NCBI GenBank assembly: GCA_027946365.1
Contig: JAPEUQ010000003.1
Span: forward strand, 2,418,001 to 2,482,000
Direction of reading: 5' to 3'
DNA from: Kalmusia sp. IMI 367209
Lineage: Eukaryota > Ascomycota > Dothideomycetes > Pleosporales > Didymosphaeriaceae
DNA length: 64,000 nucleotides
Of this stretch, positions 21,352-32,759 are shown one piece after another. Positions within the stretch are counted from its first letter, which is position 1; each line of letters opens with the position of its first letter. The translations under genes and the position numbers were made by a program. Under the pieces are notes generated by a model. The model was not told where the DNA came from. It saw nothing but the letters and a program-made list of their open reading frames with translations, and searched no databases.

Positions 21352-22143
21352 TCACTCAAATTCCGGTGCGTTGCTCTGTAGAAGGAGGCCAATAATGAGA
21401 CCGAAGAGGCCGAGAATGGAACTGAAAATCTCAATAACCAAGATCTTGACGAATCTGTTCTGTATTAGCATATGATGTCCTTCGCATTTAACGGCCTGCT
21501 TACAGAGAAGGATCCGCAGCATCCGCGAGCGCAGCACTACTTCCGTTGATGCCCACCGAGACACCACATATCAGATTGCACATGCCTACAGTTAGGCCAG
21601 CCCAGAACAGTGCGTATCCAGTGTAGTAATTTCTCGGGGTATGTAGCGCGTCATAGCTGCTGACGTGTGCGAGTTTCGACGAGAAGATAATGGCCATAAT
21701 GACGCCATAAATAGCCACGACTTCACAGAAGATGATGGAGATCAAGTTCTTCGTTCGTATCCGAGGGGCCTTAACACCTCCTCCAACGATGGACACTCCA
21801 GTGGTGAAAATTCCCCTTATCCCTGTTAGACTTCCTATCTTGCCGTTCGAAGAAGAACGTACCACGCCGACCCTACGACCGACAAGCCTATGCAGAGGCC
21901 GATGCCCAAACTCGCCCATGTATACGGACTCACGCTCTCGAGGAATTGTCCGACCTGCGGGGAAATTTAGCTAGAAATGCTGGTCGATGACGGTGGTGCG
22001 TACGTTGAAGGCTTCACCTTCGCCTTGAAAGAGCATGTCTATTTGCCATCAGTGACTGCCTGAGCTACCGTTCCGATGTACCTACACAGGCCGACGACAC
22101 CCAGGGCAGCGGTAGCGCCGCCTGCGCCATAGGTAAGAGACAT
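21352..22143 (-). CDS. VMA16: V-type ATPase c'' proteolipid subunit (Vma16)
   Basis: Five exons: 22143-22086, 22038-22004, 21954-21863, 21815-21504, 21454-21352; 199 residues, the normal size. Conserved parts are [45 protein letters not shown], the proteolipid helix [18 protein letters not shown] with its ion-binding Glu, [22 protein letters not shown] and the last helix [16 protein letters not shown]. It forms part of the membrane rotor that pumps protons into vacuoles and Golgi. The N-terminus ([20 protein letters not shown]) is short, as in other filamentous fungi. The gene is head-to-head with TFIIA gamma, with 248 bases between the starts. Confidence 0.93.
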
Positions 22144-22391
22144 TTGAGCGAGCCGGAGGAGAAGCGGGATAGATGGGATATGGGGGCGGCGATGCGTCAC
22201 TCCTGCTGGTGATGGGAGCACTTGCAGCTTGACGATGATGGCTGCGGCGGAGCTAGCCTTAGCGTTACGTCGCTTAGTCACCCCCGCCTGCCTGTCTCAC
22301 TGCCGTTACCTACCTCATTGCCGACCGTTGCGCTGCTTGCACTCTTCAACACCACCCAGCGCTGCCAATATCCCACCTGCCACACGTCAAA

Positions 22392-22971
22392 ATGGCTACC
22401 GACTCCAAGTACTATGAACTGTATCGCCGAAGCAGGTGCGCACGGGAGGGCGACCACATGTAGACGACTTAGCTGACAAACGCAGCGTCGGCGGCGCTCT
22501 CACGGATACGCTGGACTTGCTCATCACAGAGCGCCGCATCGAGCCGCAGCTCGCCATGAAGATCCTCGCCAACTTCGACAAGGCTGTTGCCGATGTGCTC
22601 GCTGACAAGGTCAAGGCACGCCTGACGTTTAAGGTGAGTTTGCTCGCGGCAGCAGGGTGAGAAGCGAGGGCTGACTTGGAGCCTAGGGACATCTCGATAC
22701 CTACCGTTTCTGTGACGACGTCTGGACCTTCATCATCAAAGACATCAACTTTAAGCTCGATAATAACAGCCAGGTTCACGCCGACCGAGTCAAGATCGTA
22801 AAGCTGCAACACAAAGCGTCCTGGCGAAGTATAGAGCTGAGGCTATGGCCCATTTCGCTTTGTTGGCGTTGTGCTGGGTGTCGTGTCGTGTCTAGACTGC
22901 TACTCCACGAAGGGTCAAGCGACGGAGGAGAAGAAGAAGAAGAAGAAGAGGAGGAGGTAAAAGTGAACTGA
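22392..22971 (+). CDS. TOA2: TFIIA small (gamma) subunit, C-terminal frame altered
   Basis: Exons 22392-22435, 22486-22633 and 22687 onwards. The product starts [20 protein letters not shown], then [18 protein letters not shown] and [15 protein letters not shown], and reaches the last conserved strand ADRVKIV. TFIIA gamma with the alpha/beta subunit stabilises TBP on promoters and is essential. As written, the frame then runs past AAA (22800-22802) into a 46-residue tail of low-complexity Glu codons and stops at 22969-22971. In the frame one base over, [10 protein letters not shown] followed by a stop at 22832-22834 follows directly and matches the usual fungal ending. So either an extra A is a sequencing error or this allele has an altered tail. 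The true end is most likely 22834. Confidence 0.85.
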
Positions 22972-23473
22972 ACACTTGATGAGAGCCTGGCGCGCCACAA
23001 TTCCCAAGGCGGCTTGTTCGGGTTTGCGCCTTTAAAATGAGCGGTATACATGAACACCCGCATGTTTTCCATGCTCTCTTATCAGAAGCATCTCGATTCT
23101 CCGGATCCATGGGCATCTCTGCGTTTGGCATATTACTCGTATGCATGGCTAGTTTTCCATGCAACTGCTTTATTTCATGCTCGGGGACTACGAATTGGAA
23201 CAAGCGTTTAGGGGAGGGGTCATTCGAGTCACCAAATTGAGCAGCACATGAAATAATGTACTACCCCAAGGCATCAGTATGCCCCCCTTCTCGCGCATAG
23301 ACATTTCTGTTTTGAAAACAGAACACATGAGAAAGTTGAGTTCCCAATATACCAACCAGCCCTTGGGTAGAAGTACAAAGAGTACACCTTCTAATTTAGA
23401 CTAAACTATCCTTCCAAAGTGTCTTCTAACACTGTCACCCCTCCCCCTCTCCCTTCTACCCCTAACGCACCAA
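22972..23473. other. Spacer between convergent genes
   Basis: About 500 bases (640 if TFIIA gamma ends at 22834). No coding signal was seen. A purine tract of GAA/GGA repeats lies just upstream at about 22922-22957. Confidence 0.6.
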
Positions 23474-23945
23474 CTAATACGCCCACTCCTTACTACTTCC
23501 CCCAGGACACCCGGGCGTGCCATAGTACCCACCCACGACCCACAGCGCCGCATCAATCGCCGACCAAACCGTCAACCCACCAAACGTCAACATTTTGAAG
23601 ATAGCCAACACCCAGTGATGCGCGTACCATTGGTCCGCGCCGAAGACGCCGAGGAAGATAGCGAGGAGAGTAGCGACGCGCTCTTGCTTGTAGCAGCGCT
23701 CATCGAGGGGTCGCTGGTCGAAGCCGCCCCATGCGCGGGTTTGGAGGTGCGGAGGGGAACCTGAGATATCAGTGGAAGGACGGAGGGAAGGAGGAGGGGA
23801 TGGACGTACGTTTCGTTGTGGAAAGCGCGTAGAGGGAGAAGGTCAGGACCAAGCTGATGAGGAGAGTTTGGAAGAGGAGGATGGCGATGTAGCGGGAGCG
23901 GTGGTGGCAGATGTGTGCAAGGAGCTGGATGGCGTAGTCTAGCAT
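23474..23945 (-). CDS. TM2-domain membrane protein
   Basis: Exons 23945-23810 and 23760-23474 (49-base intron) encode 140 residues. An N-terminal hydrophobic helix (IAILLFQTLLISLVLTFSLYAL) is followed by a loop and the TM2 domain. That domain has ATLLAIFLGVFGADQWYAHHW, the conserved (F)LGxFGxxxxY turn, then a second helix (KMLTFGGLTVWSAIDAALWVVG) with the D that is typical of the family, ending YGTPGCPGG. TM2 proteins are found in eukaryotes and bacteria; a clear biochemical role is not known for the fungal ones. The start at 23945 gives a complete first helix. Confidence 0.85.
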
Positions 23946-24247
23946 TGTTGTTCTATTTGAATGCAGGGAGGCTGCTGTTGAGAATTTAATTAGGCTGAAG
24001 CAGACTATGGTTAGGGAATCAAGTGTAGGTAGAGTGGAAGCGAATTTGGAAATACCAATCGGTAGATTGTTTGCTACATTATGCGGGACGTGCGAAGCCG
24101 TGGTACAGTCACTAGCAACGCATTGTTTGGGTAGGCATCGTTCGCACAATCGATGACTATGAAGTGAAGCTGTCTACAGTAGGCTACACATTTGTGTGCA
24201 CGCTGAGCCGTGCTCTGGGTGACCCGCACGTAGCGTGTGTATGAGCG
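23946..24247. other. Spacer between tandem minus-strand genes
   Basis: 302 bases; open frame continues upstream of the TM2 gene start without conserved sequence. No other feature seen. Confidence 0.55.
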
Positions 24248-26220
24248 CTAGGCAATAGTAATGGTCCCCTCTCTCTGTGTACCTTCCACAATTTGCTCTG
24301 CTATCTCTCCGTTCATACAGCCCCGAACATAACATGAACCTACGACGCGATACCTCTGTTCGCTATCGGGTGTTAAGATAAATGGCGTACTGACTCCTAA
24401 GAGAATGCCGCACACGTCACTGACCTGCGTCGTGGCACCTGGCACTAGAGAAAGGCGCCCCTTTTGCGTGACAGCTAGTCGGCGATTCATGCAGCCTCGG
24501 AGCTCGTGCTCCAAGCTTAACAATCTTTGATTTTCTGATGCATTTCGTATTATTTGGTCATCTGAATTCGCCATCATCGCGCGAACATGCTGTCGGTATG
24601 ATGCGAAATCCTCTCGATGATCCACGGACATGTTTCCTGATTTGTTTGTGGGATACTCAGACACTATTGTGAGAGTGAAGTCGTTTTCGTCTACTGTTTT
24701 AAACGCCGAAACATCTTCCCACAGGAGATCGATAAGAGGCTTGCCACTGGCGCGCAGGCTGTCGCTCCAGAAGTGTGGATTGAATCTGAGGTTGCGGTCT
24801 TCGATGATATCTGAAAGCCACGCAATCTTGTCGAATACACAGGCGGAAACCTGCAACGTCTTCGATGTAAGGTCTACAACGGGGTCGAATTTGCGTGCTG
24901 TACCTCCTGCTTTGTACCAGTGATTTGGGTGTGAGAGGTTGGTCACGTCGATGGGTTGATTCCAGATAGGGACCCAGGAAGGCGAGCTGCGATCCAGTAG
25001 GCTTTCCCTATCCTTACGTTCAACGTATCCGAGTAGCCAGGGTGCCTCCCTCTCATTCTGTAGCAGCGCACAGGCGGTCCCGAGATATACCTCTCCCACT
25101 TGAACATCGTAGTTTGGGTCTACGATCAACGCGCCATTTGCTTTCTTCGCGAGCGGGCTTCCTAGAAAAGCATAGATGTGGTCGCGTGGATTAGTCGCTC
25201 TCATGAAACGAGCAGTTTCCAGAACTGTCAGGAACTTTCCTTGCGACTGCGCTGAGCTCTGCTTCTCGATGAGCGGCAATGCGTAACGCCAAGATATCTT
25301 TGTCTTATAGTGCGCGTGTATATCCATGAATAGATCAAGTAATACGCCCGTGGGCATCCAAAGGTCAAGGAGGTCGAATATCGATCTGAAATCTGACTTC
25401 CAGCGGTGCCAGCACGCCAGCTCGAACACATGGGCAACGCTGATGCGTGATGTCCCCCACCACAACTCACACTCTTTAGCGAGAGCGATCTCTTGCACCA
25501 CCCAGACGCGTTCGAAGTAGGGGAGCCGGAGCAGCGTATTGACGTGTAGCCAGCGTTTTCTTTCATGGTATATGGGAGCGGATTAGGTAGGGGTGGAATT
25601 GTGCTTGGATGCCCGTCATCCCCGTGCTGCAAGTAAAAGTCATCCAAGTATTCATTGGTGTTGATGATGAGATCGAAGCATTCCTGGGCAATACCATCTA
25701 AATCGCGACCCAGCCACGCAATCACACGCTTCGCCTTTTCGTACACTTGGTCCATCATCTTGACCTGCGAGCTCCGCTCTCGCGTGTCCTGCTGGTTGAT
25801 ACAAATTGCATCTGCCCAGACGATTCTCTTTGCTTTTGGAAGTCGGAAGGACCTCAAAGCGTCAGCTAGGTTTGTCGTGACGGCGACTTGCAACCCGTTA
25901 CAAACGATGCTCTCGGTGATGTTGGGATCGCCCCATACGTACGATATAGCTTCATAAGTGTCGATCACATCGTCTATAGCAGCGGCTTTGAACTTGCACC
26001 TGATGGCTTCCGTGCCCTTTCCTGGGTAGATTTTCAGGAGCCTGAAGTGAATTGCACCTGGAAGTGGTTTGTATAAGCTGGCAGGAGATGTTGTAGCAGT
26101 AGTAGCTTTTGGCCGCTTGGCCAGTGTGTACACCTTTTTGAGCGCGGATCTGCCGAGGGAGGGACCTGAAGTCGTGCTGGGGCTGCGGCCATAGTCGATT
26201 GGTGTTTGCTGCTTCGCCAT
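24248..26220 (-). CDS. HET-domain (heterokaryon incompatibility) protein, single frameshift
   Basis: Two overlapping open frames on the minus strand make one protein of about 657 residues: 26220 to about 25560, then from about 25556 to 24248. The HET domain is explicit: FRLLKIYPG, YEAISYVWGDPNITESIVCNG, LADALRSFRLPKAKRIVWADAICINQQDTRER, MDQVYEKAKRVIAWLG, then after the break LRLPYFERVWVVQEIALAKECELWWG. C-terminal sequence follows the usual pattern of large HET proteins (LETARFMRATNPRDHIYAFLG). HET proteins trigger cell death after fusion of unlike hyphae. The break lies in a TTTT run at 25556-25559 (plus strand). No intron fits there. It could be a sequencing error or loss of function, which is common for het genes. 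Confidence 0.85.
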
Positions 26221-26772
26221 GTCGACAACGATACCAGGCCATGAATTCGTGGACAGTCTGTTATATATATTGTAGATCCCATGTGACTTGGTCTATAATA
26301 TGTTCCGGGATACTGACCCTCGTCCTTGGTCTACACTATGTGGCAAAAGTGTGGATGAAAGCCAAACTCGAAAAGTGAACACCTCAATTCGAACCCTCCA
26401 TTGTCTCGCGTTACTTTCGAGGTCTCAAGTGATTCTCTTATATGCTATTGCGCGGTAGCCCTCATGAACCGTCGATCCTAGCGGCATCAAGGATTCGTAC
26501 CATCGTGATCTCAATGTCGTTGTGCAAGGGGATAGGTGTCCACTATTTTTATGCTAACGAGGATTACAGAGGGAGTTTCAAATTCCTCGCACAACAAATG
26601 ATGTTCGATATAATTGGAAAGGAAGGTGTTATGGTCGCACTTACCTATTGAGTCCATCGCAGTGGTGACTAAGCTGGACCCTTGTAAGTCTCCCGGATTG
26701 CACGTCTATGCACCTCGATCCCGATCACATACGGTACACGCAGTAGATGTTATACACGATATCACAGCATAA
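26221..26772. promoter_or_regulatory. Divergent intergenic region, HET gene and TMEM42-like gene
   Basis: 552 bases between the two starts. No coding signal. Presumed to hold both promoters. Confidence 0.45.
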
Positions 26773-27433
26773 ATGTCGGACCTAAAATCAAAGTCATCTT
26801 CATGGCTTGTACTGGCAATCGCGAGCGGCGCGTGCGCTGCCTTTAATGGCGTTTTCGCAAAGCTGTGAGCGCACCACACACTTCCGCGATGCACACTCAC
26901 ACAATATAGCACCACAACGGAACTCACAGCCTCGTGGTCGAGCTCGATATCGCAAGGACTGAGTCTTAGCCCTTCGAACAAGGTCGTGGAGTTCGGTATT
27001 CGAGGCGTAAGTTTTATGCCCTTGCCTAATTGACATTGTAGACGAAAGCTAATACGTACACGATGCATAGCTCTTCTTCGGCCTCAACCTCATCTTCAAC
27101 GCCGTAATGTGGGGTCTGTTCACGCGAGCCCTCACTCTCGCTTCCTCCACCGTGCGTGTAAGCGTCATAAACACGTCCGCGAATTTCATGATCACGGCCA
27201 TACTCGGCCTGCTTATATTCTCTGAATCGCTGCCCGGGCTGTGGTGGTTGGGTGCAGCATTGCTTGTGGCAGGGAGCGTAATAATTGGTAGGAGAGAGGA
27301 GGGGACAAAGAAGGAGGCAGAAGGCGCTGTGGGTGCGGAACCATTGTTGAATAGCGAGGGCGACGCGTTCAGGGACGAAGATGGCGAGCAGAGTAGGGAT
27401 GATGTCGAGCTGGATAGCGTCAAAGGATGGTGA
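26773..27433 (+). CDS. TMEM42/EamA-like small membrane protein
   Basis: Exons 26773-26864, 26910-27006 and 27071-27433 encode 183 residues. The first segment SWLVLAIASGACAAFNGVFAKL is a drug/metabolite-transporter-type helix with the usual AAxNxxFAK motif. After a loop, FFGLNLIFNAVMWGLFTRAL, VSVINTSANFMITAILGLLIFSE and LPGLWWLGAALLVAGSVIIGRREE complete one half-size EamA repeat, as in TMEM42. The C-terminal 40 residues are acidic and soluble. Full-length transporters have two such repeats, so this probably acts as a dimer. The substrate is unknown. Confidence 0.85.
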
Positions 27434-28169
27434 CAAAAGTAGCGAGGACGAAGATGGGGTCTTGAAATAGTATATCTGTGCACAGTGCTATCCTTAAGAG
27501 ATATTATTTTGACGAAGAGCTGATGATCTTGTATGGAGCCGGTCCCTCGCTACCCTGTGCGGTGCTTATCCATTATCAGAAAGGCCGTCTCCAAGATATG
27601 AGCAGTACGCTCTGAAGAAAGCATAAACTATCGGTTTTGCTGCTGTGACCGAGTCTAAAAGGATCACGGGAAGCCGCATGGTAGACGGAACTCTTTACGA
27701 CGAAAGCTCACTGCTGGTAAACAACATGTTTCTATATCTCACTTGCATAGATACTAGCCATCATAAGGCTTCTTTCTGCTTCGTCTTGCACGCCGACTCG
27801 AGAGCGCCTTTCTGCGAAACCTAGCAGCAAGATTTTAGACTGTTATCGCGCAAATCTTCCAATGCACGCGATCGCGGACGACCCAGCTTCACCGCGATCT
27901 CGAGACTTCTTACTCAATATACTCGTTTTCTCACAGTGAATGAAGCAGCGGGTTCGTTGCTCGGCTCACCGACTCAACGGCTCTCTTACCTCGACATCTC
28001 ACTTCACCGCGCGCGTTGCCCGGGCATTGCACCCACAACAACCATAGATACCTAAAGCCAAGTCGAGTCTTTGGTCCACAACAACAAAACGCAGCTTGTG
28101 CCAGCTCTTTACTTCTCCTTCGCCACGTCTTCATCTCGCATTTCGTAGCTGCAACTACGAGTCCGCAAG
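27434..28169. other. Intergenic, upstream region of the RGG protein gene
   Basis: 736 bases with no open frame of note. The final 100 bases are pyrimidine-rich, as fungal promoter/leader regions often are. Confidence 0.55.
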
Positions 28170-29482
28170 ATGTGGAGTTCGTCCAATACTTCGCAAGGTA
28201 ATACCCCCCTCTCTCCCTTTCCACCTTTCGTGGATGCCCAAATGCCCTCCTATATGTATTATGACAAGGCTTTCTATCCGCCCCCGACGACGGGCCCGAC
28301 GTACTCGACATTTAGGTTCAATCCCAACGCGCCGCCATTCATTCGAGGAAACATCTCGCATCCACCCGAGCCCATCGTCGGATCTCCAGGCCCGAGAGAT
28401 GGATCGAACGCGCCTCAGTTTGTGAGCCAGTCATCTGGCCCGGAGAACCTCGCGAGCTCATCTCAGCCTGCGTCTCATTCACTTGGTCTAGGGATCGCCC
28501 AGTATCCGCCCCAGGTGTCCGGATCCTTCGACCAGAGAAACGTGACGAACTCGCCTCAATTTGCGGCCCAGTCCTTTAGCGAGGGAAACATGCCGGACAC
28601 GGCTCGACTCGTATCGCCACCCACGTCTGGAGCGAGCTCTGGCTCAACCGTCGTTGCAGCTGCACCTTGGATTGCGCCTTTCGCCAGCAGAGTCCCAACC
28701 ACCGGTCCTTATGCAGCTCCTGTCTTCGCTGGCTTCAATAGTCCAGATCTTGTTCGAGCCCAAGAGGATACTCATCGTTCGTCAATCTCCACTGTTACCC
28801 CGGCCAATTACATGGACCACTCCAGCTATTCTCCCAGCGCTGCAACTGGTTCCGGTGAGATAGCAGGTAGCTACAATCCCTATACCGCCTATTCTGCTCA
28901 TGATCCTGCAGTTGGTGCTTCCAGTGGCGCTGGAGGTGGTTACGATCCGACGGGTGGTACCTACAACGCCTTCGGCACGTCCGCCCCAGGTTACTCCCCT
29001 TACAATGCTCAAGCTGGACCCGCTATGTCCGATGGCAGCCACAATAACTTAGCCACGTCCACCCCGGCTTATTTCCCTGCTTATGCTCAGACTGGACAAG
29101 ACATGGGAACTGGCACCTACAATGCCTTTGCGAACTACCCACCCCAGTACTCCCATAACGGTGGTGCTACACTTCCCGTCATGTAAGTATCTTTGATCCG
29201 TGCAAGATAGGTATATATTAATGTTCCAGGTATGGTTACGATTCCACTGGCCTCTATGGCCCCATCTACCCGGGTTATCATGGTGGCGAGGGCTGGGTTG
29301 GTCGCGGTATATATATTTCGCTCACTCACTGTTGAGTTGTGCTAACTTGGATAGGCAACCGTGGCAGCTACAGGGGCAGGTTCAGGGGAAGGAAGGGCAG
29401 GAGGGGTAGGGGTGACTATGCTAGTGGTCCCCTCCCAAAGCAGCAAGGCACTAATGCTGATGCTAATGCTGGTGCTGTGTAG
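28170..29482 (+). CDS. Low-complexity RGG-box protein, probable RNA-binding
   Basis: Exons 28170-29182, 29230-29306 and 29355-29482 give 405 residues. Residues 1-340 are disordered and rich in Ser, Pro, Tyr, Ala, Asn and Gln, with loosely repeated TYNAF..(S/P)P.Y(S) modules in the last third (GGTYNAFGTSAPGYSPYN, GTGTYNAFANYPPQYS). The two small last exons add YGYDSTGLYGPIYPGYHGG and then a compact Arg/Gly box (GNRGSYRGRFRGRKGRRGRGDY). Such Tyr-rich plus RGG compositions are typical of RNA-binding proteins that enter condensates, but no RRM or KH domain is present. The stop at 29480-29482 sits inside a tandem repeat. I do not recognise an orthologue. Confidence 0.72.
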
Positions 29483-29548
29483 GCGTTGGTTGCTGATGCT
29501 GGTGTTGTGTAGGCGGGCGATGGTTGCTGATGCCGGTGCTGTGTAAGC
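29462..29548. repeat. Tandem repeat across the stop codon of the RGG gene, 3 units
   Basis: Units of about 30-34 bases, each with GCT(G/A)ATGC(T/C)GGTG(T/C)TGTGTA, start at about 29462, 29492 and 29526. The first encodes the protein's last residues and its TAG stop; the second repeats the same frame and stop. Confidence 0.75.
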
Positions 29549-30249
29549 ATCGTTAAGTAGACGATCTGGGGACGAGTGGTGATGAGCGGTTATGGCTTTA
29601 AGGCTCTCTGGAAGCCGATGGAATCCTGTGCACGGCTGTGTAACTTTACCTTTATATCCTGTGCTGTGTTGCTCGAGGAAGTACTTCACAGACACCACTT
29701 TCGGAACAAACCATGGGCGAAATGAGCGTGGTAGCTATCTGGCAACTCAAACTAGAATAGAAAATCATACCCCAGAAGCCACACAGTCCTTCGTAAGAAT
29801 GTGGCCACATCGTCCGAGTATAATGCACCCTAATCTAAAGCTTGCCAGAATCGAAATGTTCATCTAGTGATAGCAAATTGCCAAAAGTACAACTTGCCCC
29901 CAATCTACATGTACTTTGGGGTGGCTTTGCTCCATGTTTGAGTGATGAAAATTGTACGATCACCACGAAAAGGATTGTCACTGATTGTAATAAGGTTCGA
30001 TGTGACAAGTGAACAAGACAGTCCTTGATCGGCACATGGGGGGTAAATGGGGCTCACAATATGATTAGCCTTATACGAAATACATCTTCATAATCTCCAA
30101 AGAAAATTATGGTGGCTTACCTACAGTGAAAATTATCTTACCAGTATTCGAATGTTGGTATCGACACCAGTGAATGACAGCTGTCAATGCGAACCCCACA
30201 ATACAATTTGTACTTTAACGTGATGTCTTCTAATGATTGTTGAATGTAA
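29483..30249. other. Spacer between convergent genes
   Basis: 767 bases. After the repeat units no coding signal was found; 29860-30250 is AT-rich. Confidence 0.55.
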
Positions 30250-31475
30250 CTATGAACCAAGAGGATGGGTTTCAATCTTTTCAAGCAGCTTCTGATACAC
30301 GTCATGATCCAACTCCGCGTGCGCATCGAGATTATTCTGTCTTTTCTTCTCCTCCATAACCTCAGAGATCCACCCCTTCCTTGACGTCCCGCCCTCAGCA
30401 ACTCCATCACTTTCTTCAAAGGCCTTCTTAATCAGCCCAGAACACTGATGCCTCTCCCAAGCTCTCACTTTCGTATTCTCTTTGCCGGCCCCCAGCTCTC
30501 CGTGTTCCCTCCAGACCGTGTCGAAAGGGTTTCTTCCCGTGCCTAGATATCGCCACACCTCGATACGGATCGACCTCGTCTGTTGAGGATGCTTATCGTC
30601 TCCCTCGAATGCGACGATAAAGTCTGTCTCGCAAACCTGGCACAATCGTACACCTTTGTGCTCGACGTTTCCCGACAGATAATTCTCGAGTCGTTCTTGC
30701 AACCCCGTATGCGGACGACGCGAAGCTCTATGTCCCACCACAATATGCGGCACCGCAGACATGAGCACCTCCATAGTTTTCTTCGTGCGGGATGGGACAG
30801 CAAAATCAGGTGGGAGGTGCAGCGTGTATGTAGCGTGAAGGAGGAAGGAGTTATTAGCGATACGTGCTTCGCACTGAAGATGCGTGTTTGCCGTTGTTTT
30901 GCCAATTTTGCGCTCAGTATGGGCTTCATGAGTGAATGCTGACAGAGGGAGACCGTACGATGGACCCCAGAGGTACCTGTTGAAGGCTAGTCGGATATGG
31001 TGGTAGCAAAGAACGTAGTCGTGGCCATCGTGAAGGTAGCTGTTGAATTCGGCGCAGTCGCGTTGCGTCTCTGTGCTGAAAGCGCGAGGACCCCCCGCGA
31101 GGTCATGTGTATGGAACTTATCGCACCTGAACAAAATTAGTATTTTCTCTAGACTTACGTGTGGCATCTGCAAGGTGGCTCGACTCACCACGCACAATAC
31201 CAGTGCGAGGGAAATGCACGCTCTAGTATCTCGATTCTCTTTCTGCGTTCTATCTTGCTGTATCTTTCGAACGCATTATGAACAGAGAGATAGCTGTTCA
31301 GATGCTCGGTGCCAACCGCATAGTATATATACCGCGATGATAAACAGAAGGAGGCAGCAGTATCTGGATCTAGGTACGACGTGACCTGCTGTATGAGTTC
31401 TAATGGTAGGGTGAGTAGGGGAGCATCCTGTGGCTGCGGAACTCTCGTGTTCGCTTTACTATTGATGACGTCCAT
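30250..31475 (-). CDS. F-box protein
   Basis: Exons 31475-31189 and 31126-30250 with a 62-base intron give 387 residues. The F-box is near the N-terminus: LLTLPLELIQQVTSYLDPDTAASFCLSSRYIYYAVG. Downstream, the intron joins HWYCAW to CDKFHTHDLAGGPRAF, a Cys-His motif common in fungal F-box proteins of this type. The rest is mixed alpha/beta with HHIRLAFNRYLWGPSYGLPL and FIVAFEGDDKHPQQTRSIRIEVWRYLG, plus a Lys/Glu-rich C-terminus. F-box proteins link substrates to the SCF ubiquitin ligase; the substrate is unknown. I chose the Met at 31475 because it places the F-box near the start, as is usual; an in-frame ATG at 31745 would add 90 residues. Confidence 0.8.
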
Positions 31476-32189
31476 TTCTGGTACGTCTGTCGTTAGGGAA
31501 GCAAATTCCTCCGTGAACGAAGACCAGGACAGCCGTGAAGCTTTTAGCCGCCCCACTCCTCTCATGACCACCGATGAAATTCTTCTCTTTTCCGGGGATA
31601 ATTTCAGTTCGGATATCACCCGCATGATCGAAATGCTACAACAGGTCGTGATCAGTACACTATCAATAACAGCGCAACGCCTCAAAGTCACCGTCTCTTG
31701 GAGAAACTGAACAGAATAGAACAGGCACCGCAAGAGCGCAGGCAAACATTTATGGAGCTCTCGACTACTGCGCCTTCTTCATCACGAGAAGCATGCCGAG
31801 TGATGCACTCACGCAGCGCCAGGCATCATACTAGTCTCGCACGAGGTCGCGGTAGGCTGGCCAAGCATGGCTGAGACATCGGACGTTCACCGGACCTACA
31901 AGCCCACTAGCCGATTGAAGACTAGCGCAGACAACCATGTACGACAGCCGCTTCCTAATCGGGATGAGCATTTGCGTTCAAGCATCTACGTTTGACAACA
32001 AAAGATTCACGATTGGAGTGAACACATTTCCCACACACTCTACTCTACCTGGAATACTCACCTCGTTCTCAACCTGCAGACTAACCACAAGACCACCAAC
32101 AAGCTCAACACTCTCTCTGACCCTCAACCTCAATTTGACCATCACCACCCGACAAACTTCTCCCACACAGCTTGTGCGCATTATAAACA
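31476..32189. promoter_or_regulatory. Divergent intergenic region, F-box gene and Dib1 gene
   Basis: 714 bases; the left part may be coding if the longer F-box start is used. 32040-32189 is pyrimidine-rich and probably the Dib1 promoter and leader. Confidence 0.45.
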
Positions 32190-32759
32190 ATGGGTTCCGT
32201 AGTCCTCACGCACCTCCACTCCGGCTGGCACGTCGACCAAGCGATCCTCAGCGAAGAATACCGCGTCATCGTGCTGCGCTTCGGGCGCGCCGGCGACCCC
32301 GCCGTCATGTCAATGGACGAGCACCTGTACAAGATCGCCGATAAGGTCAAGAACTTCGCGTCCATCTTCGTCGTCGACAACAACGAGGTGCCCGACTTCA
32401 ATGTCATGTATGAGATCTACGATCCGTGCACTGTCATGTTTTTCTGGAGGTATGCGAGTTCTCCCTTCGTCCTTGTTTTTTTAGTCTTTCCCCGCTCATA
32501 ATCTCGATTCTCTTTTTTGCATCGCGAATGACGGCGGGGCGATGGTGTGCGGACTTTGAGGTGAGAGAAGCTGATATGGGCAAATAGGAACAAACATATC
32601 CAGGTCGACTTCGGCACTGGCAACAACAACAAGCTTAACTTCGCTATCAGCAGTAAGCAGGAGCTGGTCGACATCATCGAGGCGGTGTATAGGGGCGCGA
32701 GTAAGGGCAAAGGTCTCGTTGTGAGCCCTAAGGATTATTCGACAAAGTGGCTGTACTGA
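32190..32759 (+). CDS. DIB1: U5 snRNP protein Dib1/Dim1 (thioredoxin-like 4A)
   Basis: Exons 32190-32449 and 32588-32759, intron 138 bases, encode 143 residues, the normal size. The protein is almost invariant in eukaryotes: MGSVVLTHLHSGWHVDQAIL, VVLRFGRAGDP-type strand (VIVLRFGRAGDPAVMSMDE), YEIYDPCTVMFFWRNKHIQVDFGTGNNNK and VSPKDYSTKWLY at the end. It is a thioredoxin fold without the catalytic CxxC and sits in the U4/U6.U5 tri-snRNP, where it holds back premature spliceosome activation. The intron is the longest among the neighbouring housekeeping genes. Confidence 0.97.
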
